Source: Leifsonia aquatica
Lineage (GTDB): Bacteria > Actinomycetota > Actinomycetes > Actinomycetales > Microbacteriaceae
Assembly: GCF_014190775.1 (NCBI RefSeq)
Contig: NZ_JACHVP010000004.1
Coordinates: forward strand, 310,001 to 374,000
Direction of reading: 5' to 3'
DNA length: 64,000 bases
The notes beneath the pieces were generated by a model. It did no database searches and was not told the DNA's origin. It was given only the letters and a program-made list of their open reading frames with translations. Both the position numbers and the translations under genes were made by a program. Shown here piece by piece: positions 32,402-40,986 of this stretch. Every line of letters begins with the position of its first letter. Within the stretch, counting starts at the first letter, position 1.

Positions 32402-32820
32402 CCACTCCGGCCGGGTACTCCGGCACGCCGCTGTGGAAGAAGCTCGGGCTGAAGCCCGGGATGCGCGCGCAGCTGCTGCACGCCGACCCCGGCTGGCGCA
32501 TCCCGCTCGACGAGCCCGGTGCTCCCGACCCGATCGATTGGCTCGAGCCCGGCGACGACGGCCCGGCCGCCCTGGTGCTGGCGTTCTACCGTGAGGCGGC
32601 CGACTACCTGGGCGAGCTCGACGCGATCGGTGCCCGCATCCGGCCCGACGGGATGCTGTGGGCGGCCTGGCCGCGCAGAGCCGCCGGCCACGTGAGCGAC
32701 ATCGACGAGAACCTCCTGCGCGACGCCGCCCTCGACCGCGGGCTCGTGGATGTGAAGGTCGCCGCGCTCTCGACGGACTGGTCCGGCCTCAAGATCGTCT
32801 GGCGCCGCGAGAACCGCTGA
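32398..32820 (+). CDS. DUF3052-family protein
   Basis: 140 residues. It starts TTPAGYSGTPLWKKLGLKPGMRAQLLHAD, the hallmark of DUF3052, with PDGMLWAAWPRRAAGHVSDIDENLLRDAAL and the closing SGLKIVWRREN. It is small, soluble and of unknown function. The GTG 32398 start overlaps the phosphodiesterase stop (GTGA), so the two are co-translated. Confidence 0.87.
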   Translation: MTTPAGYSGTPLWKKLGLKPGMRAQLLHADPGWRIPLDEPGAPDPIDWLEPGDDGPAALVLAFYREAADYLGELDAIGARIRPDGMLWAAWPRRAAGHVSDIDENLLRDAALDRGLVDVKVAALSTDWSGLKIVWRRENR

Positions 32821-32866
32821 CCCGGTGGCGCGATTTGTACCAAATGTCCGGGGGGGGTGGGGACGG

Positions 32867-33496
32867 TCAGAAGCGCACGTGCTGGAGGACCCACGCGTGC
32901 ATGGCGACCGCGGCAGCGGCGGAGGCGTTGATCGAGCGCGTCGAGCCGAACTGCGAGATCTCGATCACGGCGTCGGCGGCGTCGATCGCAGGCTGCGAGA
33001 GCCCCGGTCCCTCCTGCCCGAACAGCAGCACGCACTCCCGCGGGAGGGCGAAGGTCTCGATGAGCACCGACCCGGGGACGTTGTCCACCGCGATGATCGG
33101 GAGGCCGGCCTCCCGAGACCACGCGACGAACGCCTCCACGTCGTCGTGGTGCACGACGTGCTGATAGCGGTCGGTCACCATCGCGCCGCGCTTGTTCCAC
33201 CGGCGCCGGCCGATGATGTGCACGGTGTCGGCGGCGAACGCGTTCGCGCTGCGCACGATCGACCCGATGTTCATGTCGTGCTGCCAGTTCTCGATGGCGA
33301 CGTGGAACGGGTGCCGGTGCTCGTCGAGGTCGGCGACGATCGCCTCCATCCGCCAGTAGCGGTAGCGGTCGATCACGTTGCGGGTGTCGCCCTGGCGCAG
33401 CAGCTCGGGGTCGTAGTGGTCGCCCTCCGGCCACTCGCCCGGCCAGGGCCCGACGCCGTGGGTGGTGAGCTCGTGCGACGGTCCCGGGTGATCCAC
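32867..33496 (-). CDS. SpoU/TrmH-family RNA methyltransferase
   Basis: 209 residues with the three knotted SPOUT motifs: NIGSIVRSANAFAADTVHIIG, VLLFGQEGPGLS and ISQFGSTRSINASAAAAVAMHAW. It transfers a methyl group from SAM to a 2'-O ribose of tRNA or rRNA; the exact target is not predictable. The GTG 33496 start sits 6 bases after a TACGCT box (leaderless type). It is convergent with the DUF3052 gene. Confidence 0.92.
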   Translation of the reverse strand: MDHPGPSHELTTHGVGPWPGEWPEGDHYDPELLRQGDTRNVIDRYRYWRMEAIVADLDEHRHPFHVAIENWQHDMNIGSIVRSANAFAADTVHIIGRRRWNKRGAMVTDRYQHVVHHDDVEAFVAWSREAGLPIIAVDNVPGSVLIETFALPRECVLLFGQEGPGLSQPAIDAADAVIEISQFGSTRSINASAAAAVAMHAWVLQHVRF

Positions 33497-33502
33497 CCAG
33501 CC

Positions 33503-33508
33503 AGCGTA
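33503..33508 (-). promoter_or_regulatory. -10 box, leaderless promoter of the SpoU gene
   Basis: Minus-strand TACGCT, then 6 bases, then GTG. It is only about 15 bp from the opposing -10 of the HAD gene. Confidence 0.55.
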
Positions 33509-33521
33509 GCCGCCCGCCCTC

Positions 33522-33527
33522 TAAGCT
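33522..33527 (+). promoter_or_regulatory. Candidate -10 box of the HAD phosphatase gene
   Basis: TAAGCT fits TANNNT. It predicts a leader of about 27 nt containing the GGAAGGGG ribosome binding site at 33548-33555. Confidence 0.45.
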
Positions 33528-33560
33528 GGTGGCGTCCAGTCTCCATCGGAAGGGGTTTGC

Positions 33561-34361
33561 GTGGCGCGACGCGACGAGATCGAATGCTGGCTCACCGACA
33601 TGGACGGCGTGCTCGTCCATGAGAACCAGGCGCTGCCCGGCGCCTCGGATCTGATCCAGCAGTGGCGCGACAACGGCACCCCGTTCCTCGTGCTGACGAA
33701 CAACTCCATCTACACCCCGCGCGACCTCGCCGCCCGGCTCCGCGCCTCGGGCCTGGACGTGCCGGAGGAGTCGATCTGGACCTCCGCCCTCGCCACCGCC
33801 GACTTCCTCAAGTCGCAGAAGCCCGGCGGCAGCGCCTACGTCATCGGCGAGGCCGGACTCACCACCGCGCTGCACGAGGCCGGCTTCATCATGACCGACA
33901 CGAACCCCGACTACGTCGTGGTCGGCGAGACCCGCAGCTACTCGTTCGACGCGATCACGAAGGCCGTGCGCCTCATCGGCGCCGGCGCCCGGTTCATCTC
34001 GACCAACCCCGACGCGACCGGCCCGAGCGCGGAGGGCCCGCTCCCGGCCACGGGCGCCGTGACCGCCATGATCACCAAGGCGACCGGCGGCATGGAGCCC
34101 TACGTCGTCGGCAAGCCCAACCCGATGATGTTCCGCTCGGCGCTCAACCGCATCGGCGCCCACTCCGAGAACACGGCGATGATCGGCGACCGGATGGACA
34201 CCGACGTCGTCGCGGGCATCGAGGCGGGCCTGCACACCATCCTGGTGCTCACCGGCATCAGCGACCAGGCCGAGATCGACCGCTACCCGTTCCGCCCCGA
34301 CGAGATCCTCAGCGGCGTGCGGGAGCTGCTCGCGCCCGAGCCCGTGGAATCGGACCTCTGA
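33561..34361 (+). CDS. HAD-IIA family phosphatase, NagD-like
   Basis: 266 residues. Motif I is LTDMDGVLVHENQALPGA (nucleophile Asp13, Asp15), motif II LVLTNNS, and the C-terminal set VGKPNPMMF and AMIGDRMDTDVVAG. A C2a cap lies between. The class dephosphorylates nucleotides or small sugar phosphates. GTG 33561 has GGAAGGGG 5 bases upstream. The next gene starts 4 bases after its stop. Confidence 0.92.
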   Translation: MARRDEIECWLTDMDGVLVHENQALPGASDLIQQWRDNGTPFLVLTNNSIYTPRDLAARLRASGLDVPEESIWTSALATADFLKSQKPGGSAYVIGEAGLTTALHEAGFIMTDTNPDYVVVGETRSYSFDAITKAVRLIGAGARFISTNPDATGPSAEGPLPATGAVTAMITKATGGMEPYVVGKPNPMMFRSALNRIGAHSENTAMIGDRMDTDVVAGIEAGLHTILVLTGISDQAEIDRYPFRPDEILSGVRELLAPEPVESDL

Positions 34362-34365
34362 CGGC

Positions 34366-34917
34366 GTGACCCTCGAGCACCACCCTGCGTCGTATGGCCG
34401 CGTTCGCGCCGCCATCCGGGAGGCCGCTCGCGCAGCGTGGACGGATCTGCGCCGCGAGCATCCCGAGTCGTTCTACTACTTCGGGCTGTGGACGACGCCG
34501 CTCGCCCACCGGCCGGCGCCGACCGCGATCTCGCTGGAGGGGCAGGCGCGCGTCGTCACCCACTACCGCGCGCAGGGGATGCCCGTGACCGCGGAGGAGC
34601 TGCGCTGGGCCGAGAACGACTCGCCGTTCGACCTCTTCGGCGACGAGGGCTTCGCCGAGGTGGAGCGCCTGTTCGACGCGTTCGGCAACCCGTACGACCG
34701 CCCGCGCGCCGTCAACGAGGCCCTGTTCGAGACGATCACGGGCGCGCTCGCCGATCTCGACGCGGAGGGATTCTTCGGCACGGGCGTCGAGCGCGACGCG
34801 GTCGTGGTCAACGTGACCATGCCCGGCCACGACGAGGCGGACGACCTGCTCGCGTCGGCGCGCGCGCTCAACCCGGCCTCGGCGCTCACGCGCTACGAGG
34901 CCGACTGGTCAGCGTAG
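34366..34917 (+). CDS. DUF4303-family protein
   Basis: 183 residues, acidic and soluble. It holds the DUF4303-type pattern (RREHPESFYYFGLWTTP; LRWAENDSPFDLFGDEGFAEVERLFD). The family is found in polymorphic-toxin immunity contexts and elsewhere, with no assigned reaction. Here it follows a HAD phosphatase at 4 bases (GTG start), so they are co-transcribed. No toxin-like gene is nearby. Confidence 0.8.
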   Translation: MTLEHHPASYGRVRAAIREAARAAWTDLRREHPESFYYFGLWTTPLAHRPAPTAISLEGQARVVTHYRAQGMPVTAEELRWAENDSPFDLFGDEGFAEVERLFDAFGNPYDRPRAVNEALFETITGALADLDAEGFFGTGVERDAVVVNVTMPGHDEADDLLASARALNPASALTRYEADWSA

Positions 34918-34918
34918 G

Positions 34919-37363
34919 TCAGCCCGTCGGGCCGGGACCGGCGACGGACGACGTCATCGGCTCACCCGTCGAGCGGGTGGCGAAGCAGTAGTACGAGCGC
35001 TGCCCGGACTTCCACTGCTCCTCGGTCGCCGGGAAGGTCCCCTGCACCTGGAGGCCGGTGTACGCCGCGGCCGCGTTCAGGTCGATCACACCGGGCGCGG
35101 TGCACAGGCCGTTGATCTGCTGGCCGAGCGCGTCGGCTCCCGGGTAGGCGGCCGCGATGTCCGGGTTGAGGATGCCGGTGTAGACCATCTGCGCGGTGTG
35201 CGGCACCGCGCAATCGACCACGGTGAACGACTCGGCCCAGGGCGTGGTGTACGGCTCGATGCACTCGCCGCCGCCCAGCGCATCCCACGCGGCGACCCCG
35301 GCCGCGGCCGGAGCCCCCGGCTTCGGAGTGACCGTCGGGGTCGGCGTGGGGGTCGGCGTCGGCGTCGCGGACGGGGTGGACGATCCGGAGGCCTTCGGGG
35401 TCGACGCCGTCGCGCCGAAGAGGGACGGCAGACGCGTCCCGAGCGCGAAGAGGCCGATCAGGACGAGGACCACCGCGAGCGCGCCCGCCACGATGAAGAG
35501 GATGCGATTGTTGCGTGGATTGCGCGGGCGCTCCGGCGGAGTGGCGCCCGTGGTGTCGCCGGGTCCGCCTCCCGAGACGCCCGGCGCCGCGGGTCCGCCC
35601 ACCTGTGCGACCGGTGCGGGTGCGATCGGCGGGGTCTCGGCGGACGGGATCACTACGGTGGGGTCCGCGGCGAAGACGGGTGCCGGGAGCGTCTCCTCCG
35701 GGACGGTCAGCGGGCCGGTCAGAGGGGCGGTGAAGGGCTCGGTGAACTGCGGGCCCTCCATCGCCGCGCTGGGCTCCGCGGCCGCCAGGTCGGGGAAGAG
35801 GATGGTGTCGACGTCGGAGGGCCGATCACCGGCGGCGGGTTCCTCCGCGAGGGCGGCGTCCGGCTCCGGCTCGAGGTTGGGCTCGGGTTCGGGCTCGGCG
35901 ACATCGCCGAAGAGCGCGGCGATGCCGTCGTCGGGCTCGGGCTCCGTTTCGAGTGGATCGGCGGCAGGGACCTCGGCTTCGAGGAGCTCGGGCTCGGCCT
36001 CGGCCGGCGCCGACTCGACGACCGGCAGCACCGTGGTCGGCTCGGGCGCGACGGCGACGGGCGCCACCTCGACGGGCTCGACGGGAGCGAGCGGATCCGG
36101 GTCTCCGACGCGCGCCGCGAGCAGCGCCGCCATCTCGGCGGTGTCGAGCTTGGTCGTCGGCACCCCGGCGCTGTCGGGCTCGGGCGCGGGCGCCTGCTCG
36201 GCCGCGGGCTCGAACAGCTCGGCCGCGTGCGGAGGCGGAAGCACCGGTTCGGCCGGCGGCGTCGGCGCCGCGAACGCGGGCGGCACCACCGGTGGCGGGG
36301 CGACCGGGGGCTGCTTGGTGAGAGGAGGCTGCGCGGCGACGGGAGGCGGGGTTGCCGCGGGCAGCACCGTCGCGGGCGGGAGCACGGTCGGCGCGGGCGG
36401 CGTGAGCGATCCGGGGACGATAGGGATGATCCCGGTCGTGTCGCCGATCACCGACCGGGAGGCCGGAGCGTCCGGGCTGGGCGCGCCGTAGCCGAGGAGA
36501 GCGGCGAGTCCGTGACTCTGCGGCTCCTCCGGCGCGGCGGTGGCCTCGGCCGCAGCACCGGCCTCCCGCTCGTCGTCGGTGCGCTGCGAGTCGGGGACGG
36601 CCGGCGTGGCCGTCTCCGGGGACTGGACGGGCTCGTCCCACTCGGGAGGCTTGGGCATCCGCAGCGAGGCGAGGAAGCTCGGCGGCTCGGCGAGCGCCGG
36701 CGACGGCGCGGCCGGTTCGGGAGCAACGGGCGCTTCGGGAGCAACGGGTTCGGGAGCAACGGTGGATTCCGGCTCGACGGGCGCCGCAGCGACCGGCGGC
36801 GTCACGGTCGGCGGCTCGGGGAGCACGGGCACCACCGGTGCTGCCGGTTCCGGTGCCGTGTACCGCGGGGGCTCGGGCAGGGACGGCTCCGGCTCGACCG
36901 CCGCGGGCTCCACGGGAGCAACAGGCTCCACGGGAGCAACCGGCTCCACGGGAGCAACCGGCTCCGCAGCCTCCACCGGCACCGCGGGCACCAGCGGGAC
37001 GCCGGGCTCGACGGGCGCGGCCGTCGTGTTCACCACGAGCGGGTCTTCGCCGGCTCCGGGGGTCAGGTTCCAGGTGAAGGGCGTCGGTCCTGAGGCGGTC
37101 GGCTCCGGCTGGGGACCGGTCCCTTCGGCGTCCTCGTCCGATCCGACGGGCTCCACCGGATCGGCGGCGGCGCTGCGACGCGCACGACGCGACAGGGGCG
37201 CGGGCTCCGGTTCGTCCGGCTCGACGACCTCCGGCTGCGTGCCCAGCTCGCGGAACAACCACTCGGGGCTGCCGAACTCGGGCTCATCCGCTCCGGGCGC
37301 GGCGGCGTCCGGCGACGCGTCGGCGTCGCCGTCTCCGTTCGCCGGGTCGCGGTGGTCGGCCAC
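34919..37363 (-). CDS. Large Pro/Glu/Ala-rich membrane protein with septum-formation-like domain
   Basis: 814 residues. About 600 residues of cytoplasmic, acidic Pro/Ala/Glu/Val low-complexity sequence precede one membrane helix (RILFIVAGALAVVLVLIGLFAL), a short Thr/Pro linker, and a roughly 120-residue outer domain with paired cysteines (GGGECIEPYTTP; VVDCAVPHTAQMVYTG; LCTAPGVI; SYYCFATR). The outer part resembles the actinobacterial septum-formation domain. GTG 37363 overlaps the pyrE stop by one base (TAGTG). The exact role is unknown. The long opposite-strand open frames here are by-products of codon bias. Confidence 0.8.
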   Translation of the reverse strand: MADHRDPANGDGDADASPDAAAPGADEPEFGSPEWLFRELGTQPEVVEPDEPEPAPLSRRARRSAAADPVEPVGSDEDAEGTGPQPEPTASGPTPFTWNLTPGAGEDPLVVNTTAAPVEPGVPLVPAVPVEAAEPVAPVEPVAPVEPVAPVEPAAVEPEPSLPEPPRYTAPEPAAPVVPVLPEPPTVTPPVAAAPVEPESTVAPEPVAPEAPVAPEPAAPSPALAEPPSFLASLRMPKPPEWDEPVQSPETATPAVPDSQRTDDEREAGAAAEATAAPEEPQSHGLAALLGYGAPSPDAPASRSVIGDTTGIIPIVPGSLTPPAPTVLPPATVLPAATPPPVAAQPPLTKQPPVAPPPVVPPAFAAPTPPAEPVLPPPHAAELFEPAAEQAPAPEPDSAGVPTTKLDTAEMAALLAARVGDPDPLAPVEPVEVAPVAVAPEPTTVLPVVESAPAEAEPELLEAEVPAADPLETEPEPDDGIAALFGDVAEPEPEPNLEPEPDAALAEEPAAGDRPSDVDTILFPDLAAAEPSAAMEGPQFTEPFTAPLTGPLTVPEETLPAPVFAADPTVVIPSAETPPIAPAPVAQVGGPAAPGVSGGGPGDTTGATPPERPRNPRNNRILFIVAGALAVVLVLIGLFALGTRLPSLFGATASTPKASGSSTPSATPTPTPTPTPTVTPKPGAPAAAGVAAWDALGGGECIEPYTTPWAESFTVVDCAVPHTAQMVYTGILNPDIAAAYPGADALGQQINGLCTAPGVIDLNAAAAYTGLQVQGTFPATEEQWKSGQRSYYCFATRSTGEPMTSSVAGPGPTG
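36906..36959. repeat. Tandem 18-bp coding repeat, three units
   Basis: Three nearly identical 18-bp units (GGCTCCACGGGAGCAACC) encode Pro-Val-Ala-Pro-Val-Glu hexapeptides in the Pro-rich protein on the minus strand. The near-identical DNA suggests recent slippage expansion. Confidence 0.8.
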
Positions 37364-37911
37364 TAGGCCAGCCCCAGATCCTTCAGGCCGATCGCAGCGT
37401 AGTACGGGTATCCGGCGGCCTCGATGACCTCGCGTGCGCCGGTGTCGCGGTCGACGACGACGGCGACGGCGGCGATCTCGGCGCCCACCTTCTTCAGCGC
37501 CTCGACGGCTTTGAGCGGCGAGCCGCCGGTGGTCGAGGTGTCCTCGAGCACGATGACGCGCTTGCCGGCCAGGTCGGGGCCTTCGACCTGCTTGCCGCGG
37601 CCGTGGTCCTTCGGCTCCTTGCGCACGACGAACGCGTCGTAGCCCGCGCCGCGCGCAGCGCCCTGGTGCAGGATGGCTGCGGCGACCGGGTCGGCGCCCA
37701 TCGTCATCCCGCCCACCGCGGAGACGTCGGGGATGTCGGCGATGAGGTCGAGCATGACCTGGCCGATCAGCGGGGCGACCCGGTGGTCGAGGCTGACCTT
37801 GCGCAGGTCGACGTAGTAGGTGGCCTTCTTTCCGCTCGTGAGCGTGAAGTCCCCGTGGAAGACGGCGTCGGCCGAGATGTAGTCGATGAGCTGCTGTCGT
37901 GCGTCGGTCAC
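37363..37911 (-). CDS. pyrE: Orotate phosphoribosyltransferase
   Basis: 182 residues. The PRPP-binding motif VIVLEDTSTTGGSPL is at about 118-132, with DFTLTSGKKATYYVDLRKV near the N-terminus (orotate side). It makes OMP from orotate and PRPP in pyrimidine synthesis. The start is GTG 37911 behind a TAGAAT box at 6 bases. No other pyr genes are close; the downstream gene is the Pro-rich membrane protein, sharing one base. Confidence 0.95.
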   Translation of the reverse strand: MTDARQQLIDYISADAVFHGDFTLTSGKKATYYVDLRKVSLDHRVAPLIGQVMLDLIADIPDVSAVGGMTMGADPVAAAILHQGAARGAGYDAFVVRKEPKDHGRGKQVEGPDLAGKRVIVLEDTSTTGGSPLKAVEALKKVGAEIAAVAVVVDRDTGAREVIEAAGYPYYAAIGLKDLGLA

Positions 37912-37917
37912 GTCCCG

Positions 37918-37923
37918 ATTCTA
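37918..37923 (-). promoter_or_regulatory. -10 box, leaderless promoter of pyrE
   Basis: Minus-strand TAGAAT, then 6 bases, then GTG 37911. It lies face to face with the xthA -10 at 37942; the two start codons are only 42 bp apart. Confidence 0.6.
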
Positions 37924-37941
37924 TGGGGGCGGGACCCCCGA

Positions 37942-37947
37942 TACGAT
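37942..37947 (+). promoter_or_regulatory. -10 box, leaderless promoter of xthA
   Basis: TACGAT, then 6 bases, then ATG 37954. Its -35 region would overlap the pyrE promoter. Confidence 0.6.
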
Positions 37948-37953
37948 CGGTGC

Positions 37954-38802
37954 ATGCGTGTCGCCACCTGGAACGTGAACTCCATCCGCACCCGAGTCGG
38001 CCGAGTGGTGGACTGGCTGGTCCGCGAAGACGTGGATGTGCTGGCCATGCAGGAGATCAAGTGCAAGCCCGAGCAGTTCCCCTACGGACCGTTCGAGGAC
38101 GCCGGCTACGAGGTCGTGCTGCACGGTCTCAACCAGTGGAACGGCGTCGCCATCGCGAGCCGGCTGCCGATCGAGGACGTGCAGATCGGCTTCCCGGACA
38201 TGCCCGGATTCCTCAAGGGTCACGAGGGCCCGGACCTGCCGAAGGAGGCGCGCGCGATCGGGGCGACCGTGGACGGCGTGCGGCTCTGGAGCCTGTACGT
38301 GCCGAACGGCCGCGCGCTGGACGACCCGCACTACCACTACAAGCTCGACTGGCTGGCGACGCTGGCGGAGGACACCCGCCGGTGGCTCGCCGAGAACCCG
38401 CACCTCCCGCTCGCGCTGATGGGCGACTGGAACGTGGCTCCGCTCGACTCCGACGTCGGCGACCCGAGCCTCATCCCGGGCGTCTCCACGCACATCTCTC
38501 CCCCGGAGCGCACGGCGTTCTCGGCGTTCGAGGCGGCGGGACTCACCGACGTCGTGCGGCCGCTCGTGCCCGAAGGTTACACGTACTGGGACTACAAGCA
38601 GCTGCGGTTCCCGCGTAACGAGGGTCTGCGGATCGACTTCATCATGGGGTCGGAGGCGTTCGCCGACCGGGTCGCGGGAGCCTCCATCCACCGCAACGAG
38701 CGCAAGGGCGACGCCCCGAGCGATCACGTGCCGGTGCTGGTCGACCTCACGGACGCCCCGAGCGATGACGAGGACGAAGACCGGCCGATGATCTTCGGCT
38801 GA
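37954..38802 (+). CDS. xthA: Exodeoxyribonuclease III (AP endonuclease)
   Basis: 282 residues of the EEP fold: MRVATWNVNSIR, LAMQEIKCKPEQFP (catalytic Glu), SLYVPNGRALDDPHYHYKL, LMGDWNVAP, LRIDFIMGS and the C-terminal GDAPSDHVPVLVDL with the catalytic Asp-His. It cuts DNA at abasic sites and removes 3' blocks in base-excision repair. The acidic C-terminal tail is short and unremarkable. A terminator-like hairpin follows 10 bases after the stop. Confidence 0.94.
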   Translation: MRVATWNVNSIRTRVGRVVDWLVREDVDVLAMQEIKCKPEQFPYGPFEDAGYEVVLHGLNQWNGVAIASRLPIEDVQIGFPDMPGFLKGHEGPDLPKEARAIGATVDGVRLWSLYVPNGRALDDPHYHYKLDWLATLAEDTRRWLAENPHLPLALMGDWNVAPLDSDVGDPSLIPGVSTHISPPERTAFSAFEAAGLTDVVRPLVPEGYTYWDYKQLRFPRNEGLRIDFIMGSEAFADRVAGASIHRNERKGDAPSDHVPVLVDLTDAPSDDEDEDRPMIFG

Positions 38803-38811
38803 CGCCGCACG

Positions 38812-38855
38812 GCTCGCCCGCAGAGACTCCACGGTCCGGCGGGCAAGCTTTCGTT
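38812..38855 (+). terminator. Hairpin terminator after xthA
   Basis: A 10-bp stem with one mismatch (38812-38821 with 38839-38848) and a 17-base loop, followed by TTTCGTT. Confidence 0.5.
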
Positions 38856-38912
38856 ACGCCACGTTTCGTCGCGCGGGCGCGCCGACGGGGGCTTCGGTAG
38901 CGTCGGAGCACC

Positions 38913-39779
38913 ATGTCCGAGACATCGTCCGCCTACCCCGTCGAGTTCGCCGGAGTCGGTCGCGCCTTCGCGGCCCCTCAGCGCCGCGGCCACGCGGGCG
39001 ACGTGCGGCCCGTACTGCGCGATGTCTCCCTCCGGGTCGAGGCCGGCGAGGTCGTCGCCATCCTCGGTGCGAGCGGCTGCGGCAAGTCCACGTTGCTGCG
39101 CATCGCCGGTGGTCTGGACCAGCCCACCGCGGGTGCGGCGCTGATCGACGGTTCGCCGGTCGCCGGCGTCGACCCCCGCTGCGCCGTCGGCTTCCAGGAG
39201 CCGCGGCTGCTGCCCTGGCGCTCCCTGGCCGACAACGTCGCCCTCGGGCTCCCGCGCGGTCTCGATCGGGCCGCCGGTCGCGAGCGCGTCGCCCGGCTGC
39301 TCGACCTCGTCGGGCTCTCCGCCTCCGCCACCCTGCGTCCGCGCGAGGTCTCCGGCGGCATGGCGCAGCGCGCCTCCCTCGCTCGTGCCCTGGCCCGCAA
39401 CCCGGGCGTCCTGCTGCTCGACGAGCCGTTCGGCGCCCTCGACGCGCTGACCCGCCTGAAGATGCAGGACCTGCTCGTGGACGTGCACGCCGCCGCCCCG
39501 ACGACGATCCTGCTCGTCACCCACGACGTGGACGAGGCACTGCAGCTCGCCGACCGCATCATCCTGCTCGGCGCCGAGGAGGGACGCGTCGGCGCGACCA
39601 TCCGCAGCGTCACGACCGTGCCCGGCGCACGGCCGCGCGACCGCGCCTCGGCGGAGCTCGCGGCGCTGCGCGCCGACCTCCTCGACGGGCTCGGCATCGA
39701 CCGGCACGGGAACGCGCACGCGGGCTCGGTGACGGCCGGCGGCCGAATGTCGTCCACAGCCGAGGCCTCCCTGGTCTGA
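38913..39779 (+). CDS. ABC transporter ATP-binding protein, SsuB/TauB type
   Basis: 288 residues with Walker A GASGCGKST, a Q-loop GFQEPRLLPWRS, signature VSGGMAQRASLARAL, Walker B LLLDEPFGALD and H-loop VTHDVDEAL. The FQEPRLLPW form is typical of sulfonate/nitrate/taurine importers. A TAGCGT -10 lies 9 bases before the ATG, so the leader is almost absent. It is first in a three-gene importer operon, with the binding protein 153 bases downstream. Confidence 0.92.
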   Translation: MSETSSAYPVEFAGVGRAFAAPQRRGHAGDVRPVLRDVSLRVEAGEVVAILGASGCGKSTLLRIAGGLDQPTAGAALIDGSPVAGVDPRCAVGFQEPRLLPWRSLADNVALGLPRGLDRAAGRERVARLLDLVGLSASATLRPREVSGGMAQRASLARALARNPGVLLLDEPFGALDALTRLKMQDLLVDVHAAAPTTILLVTHDVDEALQLADRIILLGAEEGRVGATIRSVTTVPGARPRDRASAELAALRADLLDGLGIDRHGNAHAGSVTAGGRMSSTAEASLV

Positions 39780-39784
39780 TTCCA

Positions 39785-39930
39785 CCGATCGGGCGATCCC
39801 ACCCCGCGGAACAGCACAGCACGGGAGGCTCGACTCAGCTCCACCCGCACCACCGGCACCACAGCACGCACCGCACCGACAGCACCGCACCCACACAGCA
39901 CGGCTCGACAGAGCCACGGACCAGGAGGCC
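39785..39930 (+). other. C-rich, T-poor spacer before the binding-protein gene
   Basis: The 153-base gap between the ATPase and binding-protein genes is dominated by CAC, ACC and CAGCAC triplets, with very little T and no stable hairpin. CAGCACG recurs three times. It is C-rich and unstructured as expected of a Rho-loading (rut-like) region. No start codon with a ribosome binding site was seen for a leader peptide. Confidence 0.4.
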
Positions 39931-39932
39931 CC

Positions 39933-40979
39933 ATGCGCCGCACACCCACCATCGTCACCGCCCTCGCGGCCGCCGCCGCAGCGGCGACCCTGCTGCTCAC
40001 GGGCTGCGTCGCCGGAGAGGGCTCGGCTTCGGGCGCCGCCGCGAGCAGCACCCCGGGCACCGTCACGAAGGGCGGAACGCTCAACATCGACTTCGCCACC
40101 TACAACCCGCTGAGCCTGGTGATCAAGAAGGAGGGCTGGCTCGAGAAGGCCCTCGCCAAGCAGGACATCACGGTCAACTGGGTGCAGTCGGCCGGCTCCA
40201 ACAAGGCCAACGAGGCGCTGCGCTCCGGCGCGATCGACGTCGGCTCGACCGCCGGCTCGGCAGCGCTGCTCGCGCGCTCGAACGGCTCCGAGATCAAGAC
40301 GATCGACATCTTCTCGCAGCCCGAGTGGTCCGCCCTCGTGGTCGGGCCGAACTCCACCATCACCGACGTGAAGGAGCTCAAGGGCAAGCAGGTCGCCGCG
40401 ACGAAGGGCACCGACCCCTACTTCTTCCTCCTGCAGGCGCTGGAGGCCAACGGACTCTCGGCCGACGACGTCACCATCCAGAACCTCCAGCACGCCGACG
40501 GCTGGGCCGCGCTGCAGAACGGCTCGGTCGACGCCTGGGCCGGTCTCGACCCGATCATGGCGAACGCGCAGGCCTCCGGCGCCAAGCTGATCTACCGCAA
40601 CGTCGCCTTCAACACCTACGGGTTCCTCAACGCGACGGAGTCCTTCGTCTCGAGCAAGCCCGATGTGGCGCAGACCGTCGTGAACACCTACGAGTACGCC
40701 CGCGCCTGGACGCTGAAGCACCCGGACGAGACCTCGCAGATCCTCGCCGACGCCGCCAGCATCTCCCTCCCGGTCGCGACCACCGTCATCACCGAGCGCA
40801 CCAACCTCGACGTCTCGCCGATCCCCGGCGACGCGCAGCTGAAGGTGCTCAAGAAGGTCGGCCCGATCTTCGTCCAGACCGGCGACGTCGCCTCGCAGTC
40901 GAACATCGACGCGGCGCTCAAGAGCCTGCTCGACCCGACCTTCGCGAAGAAGGCGGACCCGAGCGCCATCGGAGGCTGA
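39933..40979 (+). CDS. Aliphatic sulfonate/taurine-type substrate-binding lipoprotein
   Basis: 348 residues. Lipoprotein signal with lipobox LLTGC (Cys at about 25). The mature domain has the NMT1/SsuA pattern (LSLVIKKEGWLEKALAK; SAGSNKANEALRSGAIDVGSTAGSAALLARSNG; KGTDPYFFLLQALEANGL). It binds an alkylsulfonate, taurine or similar small anion outside the membrane. The start ATG 39933 has AGGAGG upstream. Confidence 0.9.
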   Translation: MRRTPTIVTALAAAAAAATLLLTGCVAGEGSASGAAASSTPGTVTKGGTLNIDFATYNPLSLVIKKEGWLEKALAKQDITVNWVQSAGSNKANEALRSGAIDVGSTAGSAALLARSNGSEIKTIDIFSQPEWSALVVGPNSTITDVKELKGKQVAATKGTDPYFFLLQALEANGLSADDVTIQNLQHADGWAALQNGSVDAWAGLDPIMANAQASGAKLIYRNVAFNTYGFLNATESFVSSKPDVAQTVVNTYEYARAWTLKHPDETSQILADAASISLPVATTVITERTNLDVSPIPGDAQLKVLKKVGPIFVQTGDVASQSNIDAALKSLLDPTFAKKADPSAIGG

Positions 40980-40986
40980 CGCGGCC

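Noticed and set aside
32821-32866. Run of eight G with a small ATTTG/CAAAT palindrome as regulatory site
   Set aside because: It lies between two convergent gene ends and the stem is short; at best a weak terminator.
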